64,000 nucleotides of DNA from Streptomyces flavofungini (GCF_014650815.1 NZ_BMVR01000015.1:62001-126000), one strand, 5' to 3'. Positions 1-9,099 are shown, counted from the stretch's first letter. Notes: generated by a model not told the origin, from the sequence alone. Translations and numbers: made by a program.

Positions 1-116
1 ACGTCGGCGGCCTTGTGCAGGCCTTGGTCGATCTTGTCCCCGTGCTGCTGCGCGAGGCCCGAGACCTTGTCTTTGGCAGGAGCGAGTCTGTCCTTCAGCT
101 GGTTCAGGAAGCCCAT
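1..116 (-). CDS. MT0933-like antitoxin family protein, 3' end cut by window edge
   Basis: Reading leftward from the ATG at 116, the visible 38 residues begin MGFLNQLKDRLAPAKDKVSG and continue through a Gln-His-Gly-Asp-Lys segment ending in HKAADV. This N-terminus matches small actinobacterial proteins annotated as antitoxins of the Rv0909/MT0933 type (PF14013), which are usually 60 to 100 residues, so about half is missing. The function is by family name only; in Streptomyces these proteins usually stand without a recognisable toxin partner, and none is seen here. It lies just downstream of the acidic small gene on the same strand and may be co-transcribed with it. The start is supported by the conserved N-terminus. 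Confidence 0.7.
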   Translation of the reverse strand, partial: MGFLNQLKDRLAPAKDKVSGLAQQHGDKIDQGLHKAAD

Positions 117-141
117 GGATTCGCCTTCCCTCGCGGGGGAG

Positions 142-456
142 TCACTTGCGGGCGCTCTCACCGGCCTCGTTGTCGGCCGCCTCCTGCGCGGACTGCTGCT
201 TGGGGATCTCCACGCCCTCCGCGGCAGCCGCCTCGGCCGATTCCTCCGCCTCGTCCTCGGCATCGGCCTTCGCCTCGGACTTGGCCTTGGCCTTGTCCTT
301 GGCGCCTTCCTCGGCCTTGGCTTCGGTCTCGGAGGACTCCTTGGCTGATTCCTCGGCGGACTCCGGCTCGGCCGTCAAGGTGGCGGCCGACGCGTCGCTG
401 GCCGACGCTTCGTCCGTGCCCTTGGCCTTCCGGCGAAACCGACTAAAAACGCCCAT
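142..456 (-). CDS. small acidic Ala/Glu/Ser/Lys-rich protein of unknown function
   Basis: A 104-residue protein starting MGVFSRFRRKAK and then almost entirely Ala, Glu, Ser, Lys and Asp, ending near VEIPKQQSAQEAADNEAGES. The basic amphipathic start followed by a long acidic tail suggests a disordered or coiled helical protein; there is no signal peptide or membrane segment. The frame is open for 65 more codons upstream, but the ATG at 456 is preceded by a GGAG ribosome site about 5 bases away and begins the distinctive MGVFSRF motif, so I chose it. It reads away from miaA, and only 25 bases separate its end from the downstream antitoxin gene. I do not recognise a function. Confidence 0.65.
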   Translation of the reverse strand: MGVFSRFRRKAKGTDEASASDASAATLTAEPESAEESAKESSETEAKAEEGAKDKAKAKSEAKADAEDEAEESAEAAAAEGVEIPKQQSAQEAADNEAGESARK

Positions 457-638
457 ATCTACTCCATACGTTACTCGTGTGGGCGAAATCCCGCGCCACC
501 CGGTGCGTCCGATTGCGTCGCCCGGGTCACCGATCCTCGAAACCGGCGGCCGGAACCTCGCAACAGGCAACGAACCCGGAGCCGTGGCGTCACGTAGCTC
601 GTTCGGGCACCCGTCGAGCGATTTGCGAGACTGGGACG

Positions 639-1577
639 GTGAGAAGTGCACCTCCCGCCCCGCGGGTCATCGCCGTCGTCGGGCCCACCGCGGCCGGAAA
701 GTCCGATCTGGGCGTCCACCTCGCCCAGCGCCTCGGCGGCGAAGTCGTCAACGCCGACTCGATGCAGCTGTATCGGGGGATGGACATCGGCACCGCCAAG
801 CTGACGCCCGCCGAGCGCGACGGAGTGCCGCACCACCTCCTGGACGTCTGGGACGTGACGGAGGCGGCAAGCGTGGCCGAGTACCAGAAGCTCGCCCGCG
901 CGGAGATCGACCGGCTGCTCGCCGAGGGCCGCTGGCCGATCCTGGTCGGCGGGTCCGGTCTGTACGTGCGCGGGGCGATCGACCACATGGAGTTCCCCGG
1001 CACCGACCCCGCCGTACGCGCCCGCCTGGAGGAGGAACTGGAACAGCACGGCCCCGGCGTGCTGCACGCCCGCCTCGCCGCCGCCGACCCGGACGCCGCC
1101 CGCGCGATCCTGCCCGGCAACGGGCGCCGGATCGTGCGCGCCCTGGAGGTCATCGAGATCACGGGCAAGCCCTTCACCGCCAACCTCCCCAGTCACGAGT
1201 CCGTGTACGACACCGTGCAGATCGGCGTCGACGTGGCCCGCCCCGAGCTCGACGAGCGCATCGCCACGCGTGTGGACCGCATGTGGGAGGCCGGGCTCGT
1301 CGACGAGGTGCGCACGCTGGAGGCGCAGGGGCTCCGGGAGGGGCTCACGGCGTCGCGCGCGCTCGGCTACCAACAGCTGCTCGGGGCGCTCGCCGGTGAG
1401 TGCACCGAGGACGAGGCACGCGCCGAGACCGTGCGCGCCACCAAACGCTTCGCGCGCCGCCAGGACTCCTGGTTCCGCCGTGATCCACGCGTGCACTGGC
1501 TGAGCGGCGCCGTCGCCGACCGAGGGGAACTCCCGGGGAGTGCAATGGCGTTGGTCGAACGAGCGGTCACAGCCTGA
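639..1577 (+). CDS. miaA: tRNA dimethylallyltransferase MiaA
   Basis: 312 residues. MiaA transfers the dimethylallyl group of DMAPP to N6 of A37 in tRNAs that read UNN codons; it acts in the cytoplasm. Visible signatures are the P-loop GPTAAGKS near the N-terminus, the DSMQLYRGMDIGTAK motif holding the catalytic Asp and substrate contacts, GGSGLYVRG, NGRRIVRALEVIEITG, and the C-terminal ATKRFARRQDSWFRRD tRNA-binding segment. Length is normal for the family. The frame extends further upstream without known homology; the GTG at 639 gives VRSAPPAPRVIAVVGPTAAG, the usual actinobacterial N-terminus. In Streptomyces the UUA-reading tRNA (bldA) is an expected target, which ties this gene to development; that link is established knowledge, not visible here. 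Confidence 0.95.
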   Translation: MRSAPPAPRVIAVVGPTAAGKSDLGVHLAQRLGGEVVNADSMQLYRGMDIGTAKLTPAERDGVPHHLLDVWDVTEAASVAEYQKLARAEIDRLLAEGRWPILVGGSGLYVRGAIDHMEFPGTDPAVRARLEEELEQHGPGVLHARLAAADPDAARAILPGNGRRIVRALEVIEITGKPFTANLPSHESVYDTVQIGVDVARPELDERIATRVDRMWEAGLVDEVRTLEAQGLREGLTASRALGYQQLLGALAGECTEDEARAETVRATKRFARRQDSWFRRDPRVHWLSGAVADRGELPGSAMALVERAVTA

Positions 1578-1684
1578 TCACGTGATGGCATCGGGACGCT
1601 CCGCCGGTCATCTAGGCAGCTGACGGCGTGCCATCATCGACCATCGATCGACCAGTGGAGTCCGAAGTGGGAGGGCGCGTGGCG

Positions 1685-2176
1685 ATGGAGGCCGGCCCTC
1701 GTGACACCGCACATGACGGCGAACAGCACACCGCGCACGACGGCGCGCGGCTCAGTCCGGACGGACCGGACAGCTCCGGGATCACCGCGGGCGGCATGAC
1801 CGACGACGGCCCCACCGAGGCGGAGCTGGCGGCGGAGCCCGAGGTCGAGGTCGAGCTGCGGCCGCAGCGCAGGCTGCGCATCTGGCAGCTCGCGCCGATC
1901 GTCATCCTCGCCGCCGTCGGCTCCCTGATGTTCGCCTTCCCGCTGGCCTTCGAGTTCGGCGACGGCGGCGCCGTCGTCGCCATGCTGGGGCTGCTCATCA
2001 GCTCCTGCGCCGCGGGCTGGGGCATGATGGCCGCCCGCCGCGTGGGGCACACCTGGCCGGGGCTGCCGGAGCGTGGCTCCGGGCGGCGGCCGGACTGGCG
2101 GGTCGTGTCCGCGTACACCCTGGTCGTCGCGATCGCCGCGGTGCTCGCGGTGTGGCGGGTGGCGAGGCTCCGCTGA
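1685..2176 (+). CDS. three-TM membrane protein of unknown function
   Basis: About 163 residues. The N-terminal half is hydrophilic and acidic (Asp, Glu, Gly rich), followed by three membrane segments: LAPIVILAAVGSLMFAFPLA, AVVAMLGLLISSCAAGWGMM and a last one around VVSAYTLVVAIAAVLAVW, with a basic Trp-Arg-Val-Ala-Arg end. No catalytic motif is seen. The start is uncertain: the frame opens at a GTG at 1628, but a GGGAGG ribosome site at about 1669-1674 favours the GTG at 1679 or the ATG at 1685. It sits between miaA and dapF in the same direction, an order I recall as conserved in Streptomyces. Function unknown. Confidence 0.7.
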   Translation: MEAGPRDTAHDGEQHTAHDGARLSPDGPDSSGITAGGMTDDGPTEAELAAEPEVEVELRPQRRLRIWQLAPIVILAAVGSLMFAFPLAFEFGDGGAVVAMLGLLISSCAAGWGMMAARRVGHTWPGLPERGSGRRPDWRVVSAYTLVVAIAAVLAVWRVARLR

Positions 2177-2327
2177 GGCCCGGCCCTCGGCAGCAACTCC
2201 TCAGGCCCCCGACGCGCAGGCCCGGCTCAGGACCCGCCCCCACGCGCGGGACCGCGTCAAGCCTCCGGCACCGCATCGCGCGGACGGCCCCCGACAGGCT
2301 GTCGTACCCACCCCGTACGATCGAGGG

Positions 2328-3224
2328 ATGAGCACGCGGATCGCCTTCCTCAAGGGGCACGGGACCGAGAACGACTTCGTGATCGTCCCCGACGCCGACA
2401 ACGCCATCGAGCTGCCCCCGGCCGCTGTCGCCGCCCTGTGCGACCGCCGCGCGGGCATCGGCGGCGACGGCCTGCTGCACGTCGTGCGCTCCGCCGCCCA
2501 CCCGGACGCGCGGCACCTGGCCGACGAGGCCGAGTGGTTCATGGACTACCGCAACGGCGACGGCTCGGTCGCCGAGATGTGCGGCAACGGCGTGCGCGTC
2601 TTCGCCCGCTACCTGGAGCGTGCCGGGCTCGTCGGCGAGGGCGACCTGGCCGTCGCCACCCGCGGCGGTGTGAAGCGCGTGCACATCGCCAAGGCCACCG
2701 AGGGCGGCGCCGCCGACGGCGATATCACCGTCGCCATGGGCAAGGCCGTGCTCCCCGAGGGCGACGTCACGGTCTCCGTGGACGAGCACCAGTGGCCCGC
2801 GCGCAACGTGAACATGGGCAACCCGCACGCGGTCGCGTTCGTGGCCGACCTCGCGCACGCGGGCCGCCTCCTGACCCCGCCGCCGTTCAGCCCCGCCACG
2901 GCCTACCCGGACGGTGTGAACGTGGAGTTCGTGGTCGACCGCGGCCCGCGCCACGTCGCCATGCGCGTGTACGAGCGCGGCGCGGGCGAGACCCGCTCCT
3001 GCGGCACGGGCGCGTGCGCGGTGGCCGTCGCCGCGGCACGCAGGGACGGCCTGGACCCGGCCGTGACCGGCGCTCCGGTGGCGTACACCGTCGACGTGCT
3101 CGGCGGGCGTCTGGTCATCACCGAGCGGCCCGACGGCGAGATCGAGAAGACGGGCCCCGCCGTGATCGTGGCCGAGGGCGAGATCGACGCCGACTGGCTG
3201 GCGGCGGCCGTAGCGGCGGCCTGA
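2328..3224 (+). CDS. dapF: diaminopimelate epimerase DapF
   Basis: 298 residues. DapF interconverts LL- and meso-diaminopimelate for lysine and peptidoglycan precursor synthesis by a two-base mechanism. Both active-site cysteines are visible: EMCGNGVRVFARY in the N-terminal half and SCGTGACAVAVAA in the C-terminal half. FLKGHGTENDFV at the start, RNGDGSVAEMCGNG and NMGNPHAVAFV are family signatures. Streptomyces peptidoglycan carries LL-DAP, so the epimerase here mainly supplies meso-DAP for lysine. The ATG at 2328 follows a short GAGGG ribosome site and gives the normal N-terminus; the frame is open upstream but non-homologous. Length is normal. Confidence 0.96.
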   Translation: MSTRIAFLKGHGTENDFVIVPDADNAIELPPAAVAALCDRRAGIGGDGLLHVVRSAAHPDARHLADEAEWFMDYRNGDGSVAEMCGNGVRVFARYLERAGLVGEGDLAVATRGGVKRVHIAKATEGGAADGDITVAMGKAVLPEGDVTVSVDEHQWPARNVNMGNPHAVAFVADLAHAGRLLTPPPFSPATAYPDGVNVEFVVDRGPRHVAMRVYERGAGETRSCGTGACAVAVAAARRDGLDPAVTGAPVAYTVDVLGGRLVITERPDGEIEKTGPAVIVAEGEIDADWLAAAVAAA

Positions 3225-3476
3225 TGGCGTACCCGGCCGCACGGCGCACACGGGACGGCGGGCGCACCGCCCGGCCCCGGCCGCGCGCCCGGGTCGAAAT
3301 CCCGCTCGTCCCAGTCGAAACGACACTCCACAGAACTGTCGCTCGAATGGGTGATCCGTTTCACGCTCGGCGAGAGCGGGTCAGCACCACGTGATGGGCT
3401 CGATAGCATCAAGCACCGGCCCGGACGGAGCAGGCTGCCGTCCGCTCACCGCCGGTCGGAGCTGCCGGAGGTGCCC

Positions 3477-5624
3477 ATGAGTGCGGAGGCGACGAATCCC
3501 GCGACGCCCGGCCCGACGACGTCCTCGACCCAGCGAAGGCGCACCCGCCCCCGCCTCGACCTGCGCAGACTCGGCCGCGCCGCACTCCTCGGCCCCGCCG
3601 CGAGGGACCGCCTCCCGGACGCCATCGGCCATGTGGCCGAGGCCCACCGCGGACACCACCCGGACGCCGATCTGGAGCCGCTGCGCCGTGCCTACGTCCT
3701 CGCGGAGTCCTCGCACCGCGGCCAGATGCGCAAAAGCGGTGAGCCGTACATCACACACCCGCTCGCCGTCACGCTGATCCTGGCCCAACTCGGAGCCGAG
3801 ACCACCACATTGACCGCGTCCCTGCTCCACGACACCGTCGAGGACACGGATGTGACGCTCGATCAGGTGCGCGCGGAGTTCGGCGACGACGTCTGCTACC
3901 TGGTCGACGGTGTGACCAAACTGGAAAAGGTCGACTACGGAGCCGCGGCCGAGCCGGAGACCTTCCGCAAGATGCTGGTCGCCACCGGCAACGACGTCCG
4001 CGTCATGGCGATCAAACTCGCCGACCGGCTGCACAACATGCGCACCCTCGGCGTGATGCGCCCGGAGAAACAGGCCCGCATCGCCAAGGTCACCCGCGAC
4101 GTCCTCATCCCGCTCGCGGAACGTCTCGGCGTGCAGGCCCTGAAGAGCGAGTTGGAGGACCTCGTCTTCGCGATCCTCCACCCCGAGGAGTACGCCGAGG
4201 TCAAGAAGCTGATCTCGGCGAAGGCGAAGGCCGGGACCGATCCGCTGGCCGACATCTCCGAAGAGGTGCGCGGCGTCCTGCGCGAAGCCGGCATCGCCGC
4301 CGAAGTCCTCATCAGGCCACGCCACTTCGTGTCCGTGCACCGCGCGCACCGCAAGCGCGGCGAGCTGCGTCCCGCCGACTTCGGACGCCTGCTCGTCCTC
4401 GTGAACGAGGACGCCGACTGCTACGGAGTGCTCGGCGAACTGCACACCTGCTTCACGCCGGTCGTCTCGGAGTTCAAGGACTTCATCGCCGTTCCGAAGT
4501 TCAACCTGTACCAGTCGCTGCACACGGCCGTGGCCCGCGGCGACGGCGAAGTAGCCGAAGTCCTCATCCGCACCCACCAGATGCACCGGGTCGCCGAAGC
4601 GGGCGTCGTCGCCCTGCACAACCCCTACGCCGGTCCCTCCGAGGAGCAGCCGCCCGACGGCGAGCGCGCCGACCCCACCCGCCCCGGCTGGCTCTCGCGC
4701 CTCCTCGACTGGCAGCAGGCCGCACCCGACCCCGACACCTTCTGGTCGACGCTGCGCGAAGACCTCGCCCAGGACCGCGAGATCGCCGTCTACCGCACCG
4801 ACGGCGGCACGCTCGGCCTGCCCGCGGGCGCGAGCTGCGTGGACGCCGCCTACGCGCAGTACGGCGAGGACGCGCACGCCTGCATCGGCGCACGCGTCAA
4901 CGGCCGCCTGGCGACGCTCAGCACGGTCCTGCGCGACGGCGACACCGTGCAACTGCTCATGGGCCAGGACCTGACGTCGGGGCCCTCACGCGACTGGCTC
5001 GACCACGCCCGGACCCCCGCCGCGCGGATCGCCATCCGGCGCTGGCTCACCACCCACCCGGCGCCCGCCCACGCCCCGCCCCCCCAGGCCGACTCCCCGC
5101 CCCCGGCCGCCCTGACGGTGCCCGTCTCCACCCCGAGGCCCCAGGTCTCGTCGGCCCTGCGTCCGGCGGCGGAGAACGTGGTCGTCGACCGCGAGGGCGC
5201 CACCGTGCGGCTCGCGGGCTGTTGTACGCCGGTGCCGCCCGACGAGATCACCGGCTTCGCGGTACGCGGCGGTGTGGTCACCGTCCACCGGATCACGTGT
5301 CCGGCGGTGGCGCGCATGACGCAGGTGGGGCGCCCGGAGGTCGGCGTGCGCTGGGGGGACACCACGGAGTGCCGGGTCACCCTGGTCGCCGAGTCGTTCG
5401 GCCGGGCGCACCTCCTGGCCGACCTCACCGAAGCCATCGCCCTCGAAGGCGCCGCGATCATCTCGGCGACCGTCGAACCACCGAGCCAACAGCGCGTACG
5501 CCACACGTACACGCTCCAACTCCCCGACGCCGCACACCTCCCGGGCCTGATGCGCGCCATGCGCAATGTGCCCGGGGTGTACGACGTGACCCGCGCGCAG
5601 CACCGGGCGGCCGCGGCGCCCTGA
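3477..5624 (+). CDS. rshA: RelA/SpoT homologue (RshA type) with intact hydrolase and divergent synthetase
   Basis: 715 residues with the full long-RSH layout. The N-terminal HD hydrolase domain keeps the metal ligands: THPLAV, LLHDTVEDT (His118, Asp119) and KLADRLHNM. The (p)ppGpp synthetase domain (about 275-390) is recognisable from NLYQSLHT and RTHQMHRVAE but differs at several normally invariant sites: RPRHFVSVHRAH for RPKHYYSVYQKM, ADFGRLLVLV for YDLVGIRVLV, EFKDFI for RFKDYI, and EVLIRT for ELQIRT. A TGS domain (around EIAVYRTDGG), a Cys-Cys zinc-type segment (LAGCCTPVPPDEITGF) and a C-terminal ACT domain follow. I infer a mainly ppGpp-degrading or regulatory role; I recall that S. coelicolor rshA was reported able to make ppGpp, so this is not certain. 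GGAG lies 8 bases before the chosen ATG. Confidence 0.9.
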   Translation: MSAEATNPATPGPTTSSTQRRRTRPRLDLRRLGRAALLGPAARDRLPDAIGHVAEAHRGHHPDADLEPLRRAYVLAESSHRGQMRKSGEPYITHPLAVTLILAQLGAETTTLTASLLHDTVEDTDVTLDQVRAEFGDDVCYLVDGVTKLEKVDYGAAAEPETFRKMLVATGNDVRVMAIKLADRLHNMRTLGVMRPEKQARIAKVTRDVLIPLAERLGVQALKSELEDLVFAILHPEEYAEVKKLISAKAKAGTDPLADISEEVRGVLREAGIAAEVLIRPRHFVSVHRAHRKRGELRPADFGRLLVLVNEDADCYGVLGELHTCFTPVVSEFKDFIAVPKFNLYQSLHTAVARGDGEVAEVLIRTHQMHRVAEAGVVALHNPYAGPSEEQPPDGERADPTRPGWLSRLLDWQQAAPDPDTFWSTLREDLAQDREIAVYRTDGGTLGLPAGASCVDAAYAQYGEDAHACIGARVNGRLATLSTVLRDGDTVQLLMGQDLTSGPSRDWLDHARTPAARIAIRRWLTTHPAPAHAPPPQADSPPPAALTVPVSTPRPQVSSALRPAAENVVVDREGATVRLAGCCTPVPPDEITGFAVRGGVVTVHRITCPAVARMTQVGRPEVGVRWGDTTECRVTLVAESFGRAHLLADLTEAIALEGAAIISATVEPPSQQRVRHTYTLQLPDAAHLPGLMRAMRNVPGVYDVTRAQHRAAAAP

Positions 5625-5656
5625 TCGTGTCCTTCGGCGCTCTCCGGGGGCCCTGA

Positions 5657-5710
5657 CGGTGCTCTTCGGCGCGCGTGGCGGCGCGGTGCTCTTCGGTGCC
5701 CGTGGCGGCG
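5657..5710 (+). repeat. 27-bp tandem duplication, two copies
   Basis: Two adjacent 27-bp units at 5657-5683 and 5684-5710 match at 25 of 27 positions; each begins CGGTGCTCTTCGG and ends CGTGGCGGCG. A third, more degenerate unit may precede them from about 5625. The stretch lies in the 173-bp gap between the RSH gene and the M1 peptidase gene. No function is assigned. Confidence 0.75.
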
Positions 5711-5797
5711 CGCGTCGGTGAAACAGCGCCGACTCGTTCGGGTGGGCCCGTCGCGAGCCGTCCCGACGCGGAAGGCGTGCGCTGATAGCCGTAGTTC

Positions 5798-7300
5798 ATG
5801 CCCCTCACCCCGCGCACCAAGGCGTCCCGGCCGAAGACGGTCCGCATCGCCGTCGCCGTCCTCGCCACCGCCACCTCCGCCGCCCTGCTCGCCGCGAGCG
5901 CCCCGCAGCCCGCCGCCCCGCTCGGCATCGGCGACCGGCTCTTCCCGCACCTCGGCAACCCCGGGTACGACGTGACGTCGTACGACATCGCGTTCACCTA
6001 TCACGGGGACAACAGCAAGCCCCTGGACGCGCTCACGAAGATCGACGCCCAGGTGACGGCGCCGCTGGAGCGCGTCAACCTCGACTTCACCCACGGCAAG
6101 GTCCGCTCCGTCGAGGTGAACGGCGTCCCGGCCGACTTCACCACCGCCGGTGAGGACCTGGTCGTCACGCCCCACGCGCGCGTGCAGCCCGGCGAGCGCC
6201 TGCGGATCGCCGTGCGGCACACCAGCGACCCGGTGTCCGGCGAGGTCGAAGGCGGCTGGGTGCGCACCGGCGACGGGCTCGCGATGGCCAACCAGGCCGA
6301 CGTGGCGCACCGCGTGTTCCCGTGCAACGACCACCCCGCCGACAAGGCGCAGTTCACCTTCCGCGTCACCGCCCCCAAGGGCCTCACCGCCGTCGCCAAC
6401 GGCCTGCCGCTGGCCGAGGAGCGCCGCGCGGACACCACCACGTGGGCGTACCGCACCCGGCACCCGATGGCGACCGAGCTGGCCCAGGTGTCCATCGGCC
6501 GCTCCACCGTGCTGCACCGCACCGGCCCCTACCGCCTCCCCGTACGGGACGTCGTGCCCACGAAGAACCGCAAGGAACTGGAGCCCTGGCTGAAGAAGAC
6601 CCCCGACCAGATCGCCTGGATGGAGGACAAGATCGGCCGCTATCCGTTCGAGACCTACGGAGTGCTGGTCGCCGACGCCACGACCGGTTTCGAGCTGGAG
6701 ACGCAGACGCTGTCGCTCTTCGAGAAGGAACTGTTCACGCGGCCGGAGTTCCCCGAGTGGTACGTGGAATCGATCATGGTGCACGAGCTGGCGCACCAGT
6801 GGTTCGGCGACAGCGTGAGCCCCGGCACCTGGTCCGACCTGTGGCTGAACGAGGGGCACGCCAGTTGGTACGAGGCCCTGTACGCGGAGGAGAAGGCGAA
6901 GCAGCCGCTGGAGAAGCGCATGCGGTACGCCTACCGGCTCTCCGACAGCTGGCGCGCGGCGGGTGGGCCTCCGGCCGCACCCAAGGGACCCCGGCCGGGG
7001 GAGAAGATCAGCATCTTCCGGCCCGTCGTGTACGACGGCAGCGCGCTCGTGCTCTACGCCCTGCGCCAGGAGATCGGGCGGCCCGACTTCGAGGCCGTGG
7101 AGCGGGCCTGGGTGCACACCTACCGTGATGGGAACGCGACCACCGCCGACTTCGTACGGCTCGCGTCCGAGGTCTCCGGACGGGACCTCGGCGGGTTCTT
7201 CGAGGCCTGGCTGTACGGGGCGAAGACGCCGCCGATGCCGGGGCACCCCGACTGGACGTCGATGCCGCCGGAGAAGAAGACTGCGCCGGGCAAGAAGTAG
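5798..7300 (+). CDS. secreted M1-family zinc metallopeptidase
   Basis: 500 residues. A signal peptide is clear: a basic start (TPRTKASRPKTVR), a hydrophobic core (IAVAVLATATSAALLAASA) and a likely cut in the Ala-Pro-rich stretch near residue 40. The gluzincin zinc site is HELAHQ (His329, Glu330, His333) with the third ligand in NEGH (Glu352), an 18-residue gap as in M1 aminopeptidases. The substrate-binding strand that reads GAMEN in classical members is TTGFELETQ here, and the tyrosine of PVVYDGSALVLY fits the catalytic Tyr. At 500 residues it lacks the C-terminal helical domain of large PepN. Likely role: extracellular peptide trimming. It is a single gene between rshA and hflX. Confidence 0.88.
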   Translation: MPLTPRTKASRPKTVRIAVAVLATATSAALLAASAPQPAAPLGIGDRLFPHLGNPGYDVTSYDIAFTYHGDNSKPLDALTKIDAQVTAPLERVNLDFTHGKVRSVEVNGVPADFTTAGEDLVVTPHARVQPGERLRIAVRHTSDPVSGEVEGGWVRTGDGLAMANQADVAHRVFPCNDHPADKAQFTFRVTAPKGLTAVANGLPLAEERRADTTTWAYRTRHPMATELAQVSIGRSTVLHRTGPYRLPVRDVVPTKNRKELEPWLKKTPDQIAWMEDKIGRYPFETYGVLVADATTGFELETQTLSLFEKELFTRPEFPEWYVESIMVHELAHQWFGDSVSPGTWSDLWLNEGHASWYEALYAEEKAKQPLEKRMRYAYRLSDSWRAAGGPPAAPKGPRPGEKISIFRPVVYDGSALVLYALRQEIGRPDFEAVERAWVHTYRDGNATTADFVRLASEVSGRDLGGFFEAWLYGAKTPPMPGHPDWTSMPPEKKTAPGKK

Positions 7301-7608
7301 ACCCGGCCCTCGGGGCGGGCGGGGCCTGGGGAGCGCGTGCCACCCGGCACGAAATACTCAGGTGACGAGACGGGCCGTACCGTGCGACCATCGTCAGGTC
7401 GACGGCGCGGCCCGTCCGGGAGATCCCCTCGGGGACATCTCAGGGGCGGTCCCGGCTGGTCCGGGGAATCTCCGGCGGGCTGTGAGCGTTGTCGAACATG
7501 ACGGGTGGCGCTGTGGCACGCGGTGCGAATCGTGCACACGCGGTGCGGCAGGGCGAAGGATGCCCGCAGGCGCTCTCCGTATCGGATCCCATCGACGTAA
7601 AGGACCCA
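7301..7608. other. gene-free stretch before hflX
   Basis: 308 bases with no convincing gene. It holds an imperfect hairpin (GAGATCCCC at 7420-7428 against GGGGACATCTC at 7431-7441) that could end the peptidase transcript. An 11-bp direct repeat, CACGCGGTGCG, occurs at 7517-7527 and 7537-7547, exactly 20 bp apart, which suggests a regulator binding on one helix face ahead of hflX. An open frame running in from 7489 is in phase with hflX, but its translation lacks family similarity. Confidence 0.45.
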
Positions 7609-9099
7609 ATGACCTCCTCTTCTTCCCCTTCCCAGGACGCACAGAGCTTCGCGCAGAACTACCCCGAAGGTCTTCGGGCCGATGCCCTGATGGAAGAGGA
7701 CGTCGCCTGGAGCCACGAGATCGACGGAGAGCGGGACGGCGAGCAGTTCGACCGCTCCGAGCGCGCGGCCCTGCGCCGCGTCGCGGGACTCTCCACCGAA
7801 CTCGAGGACGTCACCGAGGTCGAGTACCGACAGCTCCGCCTGGAGCGCGTCGTCCTCGTGGGCGTCTGGACCTCCGGAACGGTTCAGGACGCGGAGAATT
7901 CCCTCGCCGAGCTGGCCGCTCTCGCGGAGACCGCGGGCGCGCTCGTGCTCGACGGCGTCATCCAGCGCCGCGACAAGCCCGATCCGGCGACGTACATCGG
8001 CTCCGGCAAGGCCCTGGAGCTGCGTGACATCGTCCTCGAGACCGGAGCGGACACCGTCGTGTGCGATGGTGAGCTCAGCCCCGGCCAGCTCATCCACCTC
8101 GAAGACGTCGTCAAGGTCAAGGTGGTCGACCGGACCGCCCTGATCCTCGACATCTTCGCCCAGCACGCCAAGTCCCGAGAGGGCAAGGCACAGGTCGCCC
8201 TCGCGCAGATGCAGTACATGCTGCCGAGGCTCCGCGGCTGGGGGCAGTCGCTCTCCCGTCAGATGGGTGGCGGCGGCGGTGGCGGCATGGCAACCCGTGG
8301 CCCCGGTGAGACCAAGATCGAGACGGACCGGCGACGGATCCGCGAGAAGATGGCGAAGATGCGCCGGGAGATCGCGGAGATGAAGACGGGCCGCGACATC
8401 AAGCGCCAGGAGCGCAAGCGCAACAAGGTGCCCTCGGTCGCCATCGCCGGGTACACGAACGCGGGCAAGTCCTCCCTGCTCAACCGCCTCACCGGCGCGG
8501 GTGTGCTGGTGGAGAACTCCCTGTTCGCCACCCTCGACCCGACGGTCCGCAGGGCGGAGACGCCCAGCGGCCGGCTGTACACGCTGGCCGACACGGTCGG
8601 CTTCGTCCGGCACCTGCCGCACCACCTCGTGGAGGCGTTCCGCTCCACGATGGAGGAGGTCGGCGAGTCCGACCTGATCCTGCACGTGGTGGACGGCTCG
8701 CACCCGGTGCCGGAGGAGCAGCTCGCCGCCGTGCGCGAGGTCATCCGGGACGTGGGCGCGACGGACGTGCCGGAGATCGTGGTGATCAACAAGGCGGACG
8801 CGGCCGACCCGCTGGTCCTCCAGCGGCTGCTGCGCACGCAGCAGCACGCGATCGCCGTGTCCGCGCGCACCGGCGCCGGCATCGAGGAGCTGCTCGCGCT
8901 CATCGACGCCGAACTGCCGCGGCCCGAGGTCGAGATCGAGGCCCTCGTGCCGTACACCCACGGCAAGCTCGTGGCGCGTGCGCACGCCGACGGCGAAGTG
9001 CTCTCCGAGGAGCACACGCCCGAGGGCACGCTGCTCAAGGCGCGGGTGCACGAGGAACTTGCGGCGGAACTCGCGCCGTACGTTCCGGCGGCACGCTGA
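7609..9099 (+). CDS. hflX: ribosome-associated GTPase HflX
   Basis: 496 residues. HflX binds 50S and 70S ribosomes, splits stalled ribosomes under stress, and hydrolyses GTP (and often ATP). The N-terminal HflX domain includes DPATYIGSGKALEL and RTALILDIFAQHAKSREGKAQVALAQ, then a glycine-rich loop of eight Gly and the coiled segment GPGETKIETDRRRIREKM. The G domain follows with G1 GYTNAGKSS, G3 DTVGF and G4 NKAD. The first about 70 residues are a hydrophilic extension typical of actinobacterial members. The ATG at 7609 follows AAAGGA and gives the usual MTSSSSPSQDAQ start. It is monocistronic by its strong terminator 18 bases after the stop. Confidence 0.95.
   Translation: MTSSSSPSQDAQSFAQNYPEGLRADALMEEDVAWSHEIDGERDGEQFDRSERAALRRVAGLSTELEDVTEVEYRQLRLERVVLVGVWTSGTVQDAENSLAELAALAETAGALVLDGVIQRRDKPDPATYIGSGKALELRDIVLETGADTVVCDGELSPGQLIHLEDVVKVKVVDRTALILDIFAQHAKSREGKAQVALAQMQYMLPRLRGWGQSLSRQMGGGGGGGMATRGPGETKIETDRRRIREKMAKMRREIAEMKTGRDIKRQERKRNKVPSVAIAGYTNAGKSSLLNRLTGAGVLVENSLFATLDPTVRRAETPSGRLYTLADTVGFVRHLPHHLVEAFRSTMEEVGESDLILHVVDGSHPVPEEQLAAVREVIRDVGATDVPEIVVINKADAADPLVLQRLLRTQQHAIAVSARTGAGIEELLALIDAELPRPEVEIEALVPYTHGKLVARAHADGEVLSEEHTPEGTLLKARVHEELAAELAPYVPAAR

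Noticed and set aside
4850..7246. 798-codon minus-strand open frame over rshA and the peptidase
   Set aside because: It covers two well-supported plus-strand genes and shows no domain-like sequence.
7489..7608. 40-codon N-terminal extension of HflX
   Set aside because: AAAGGA before the ATG at 7609 and the conserved MTSSSSPSQDAQ start favour the shorter protein.
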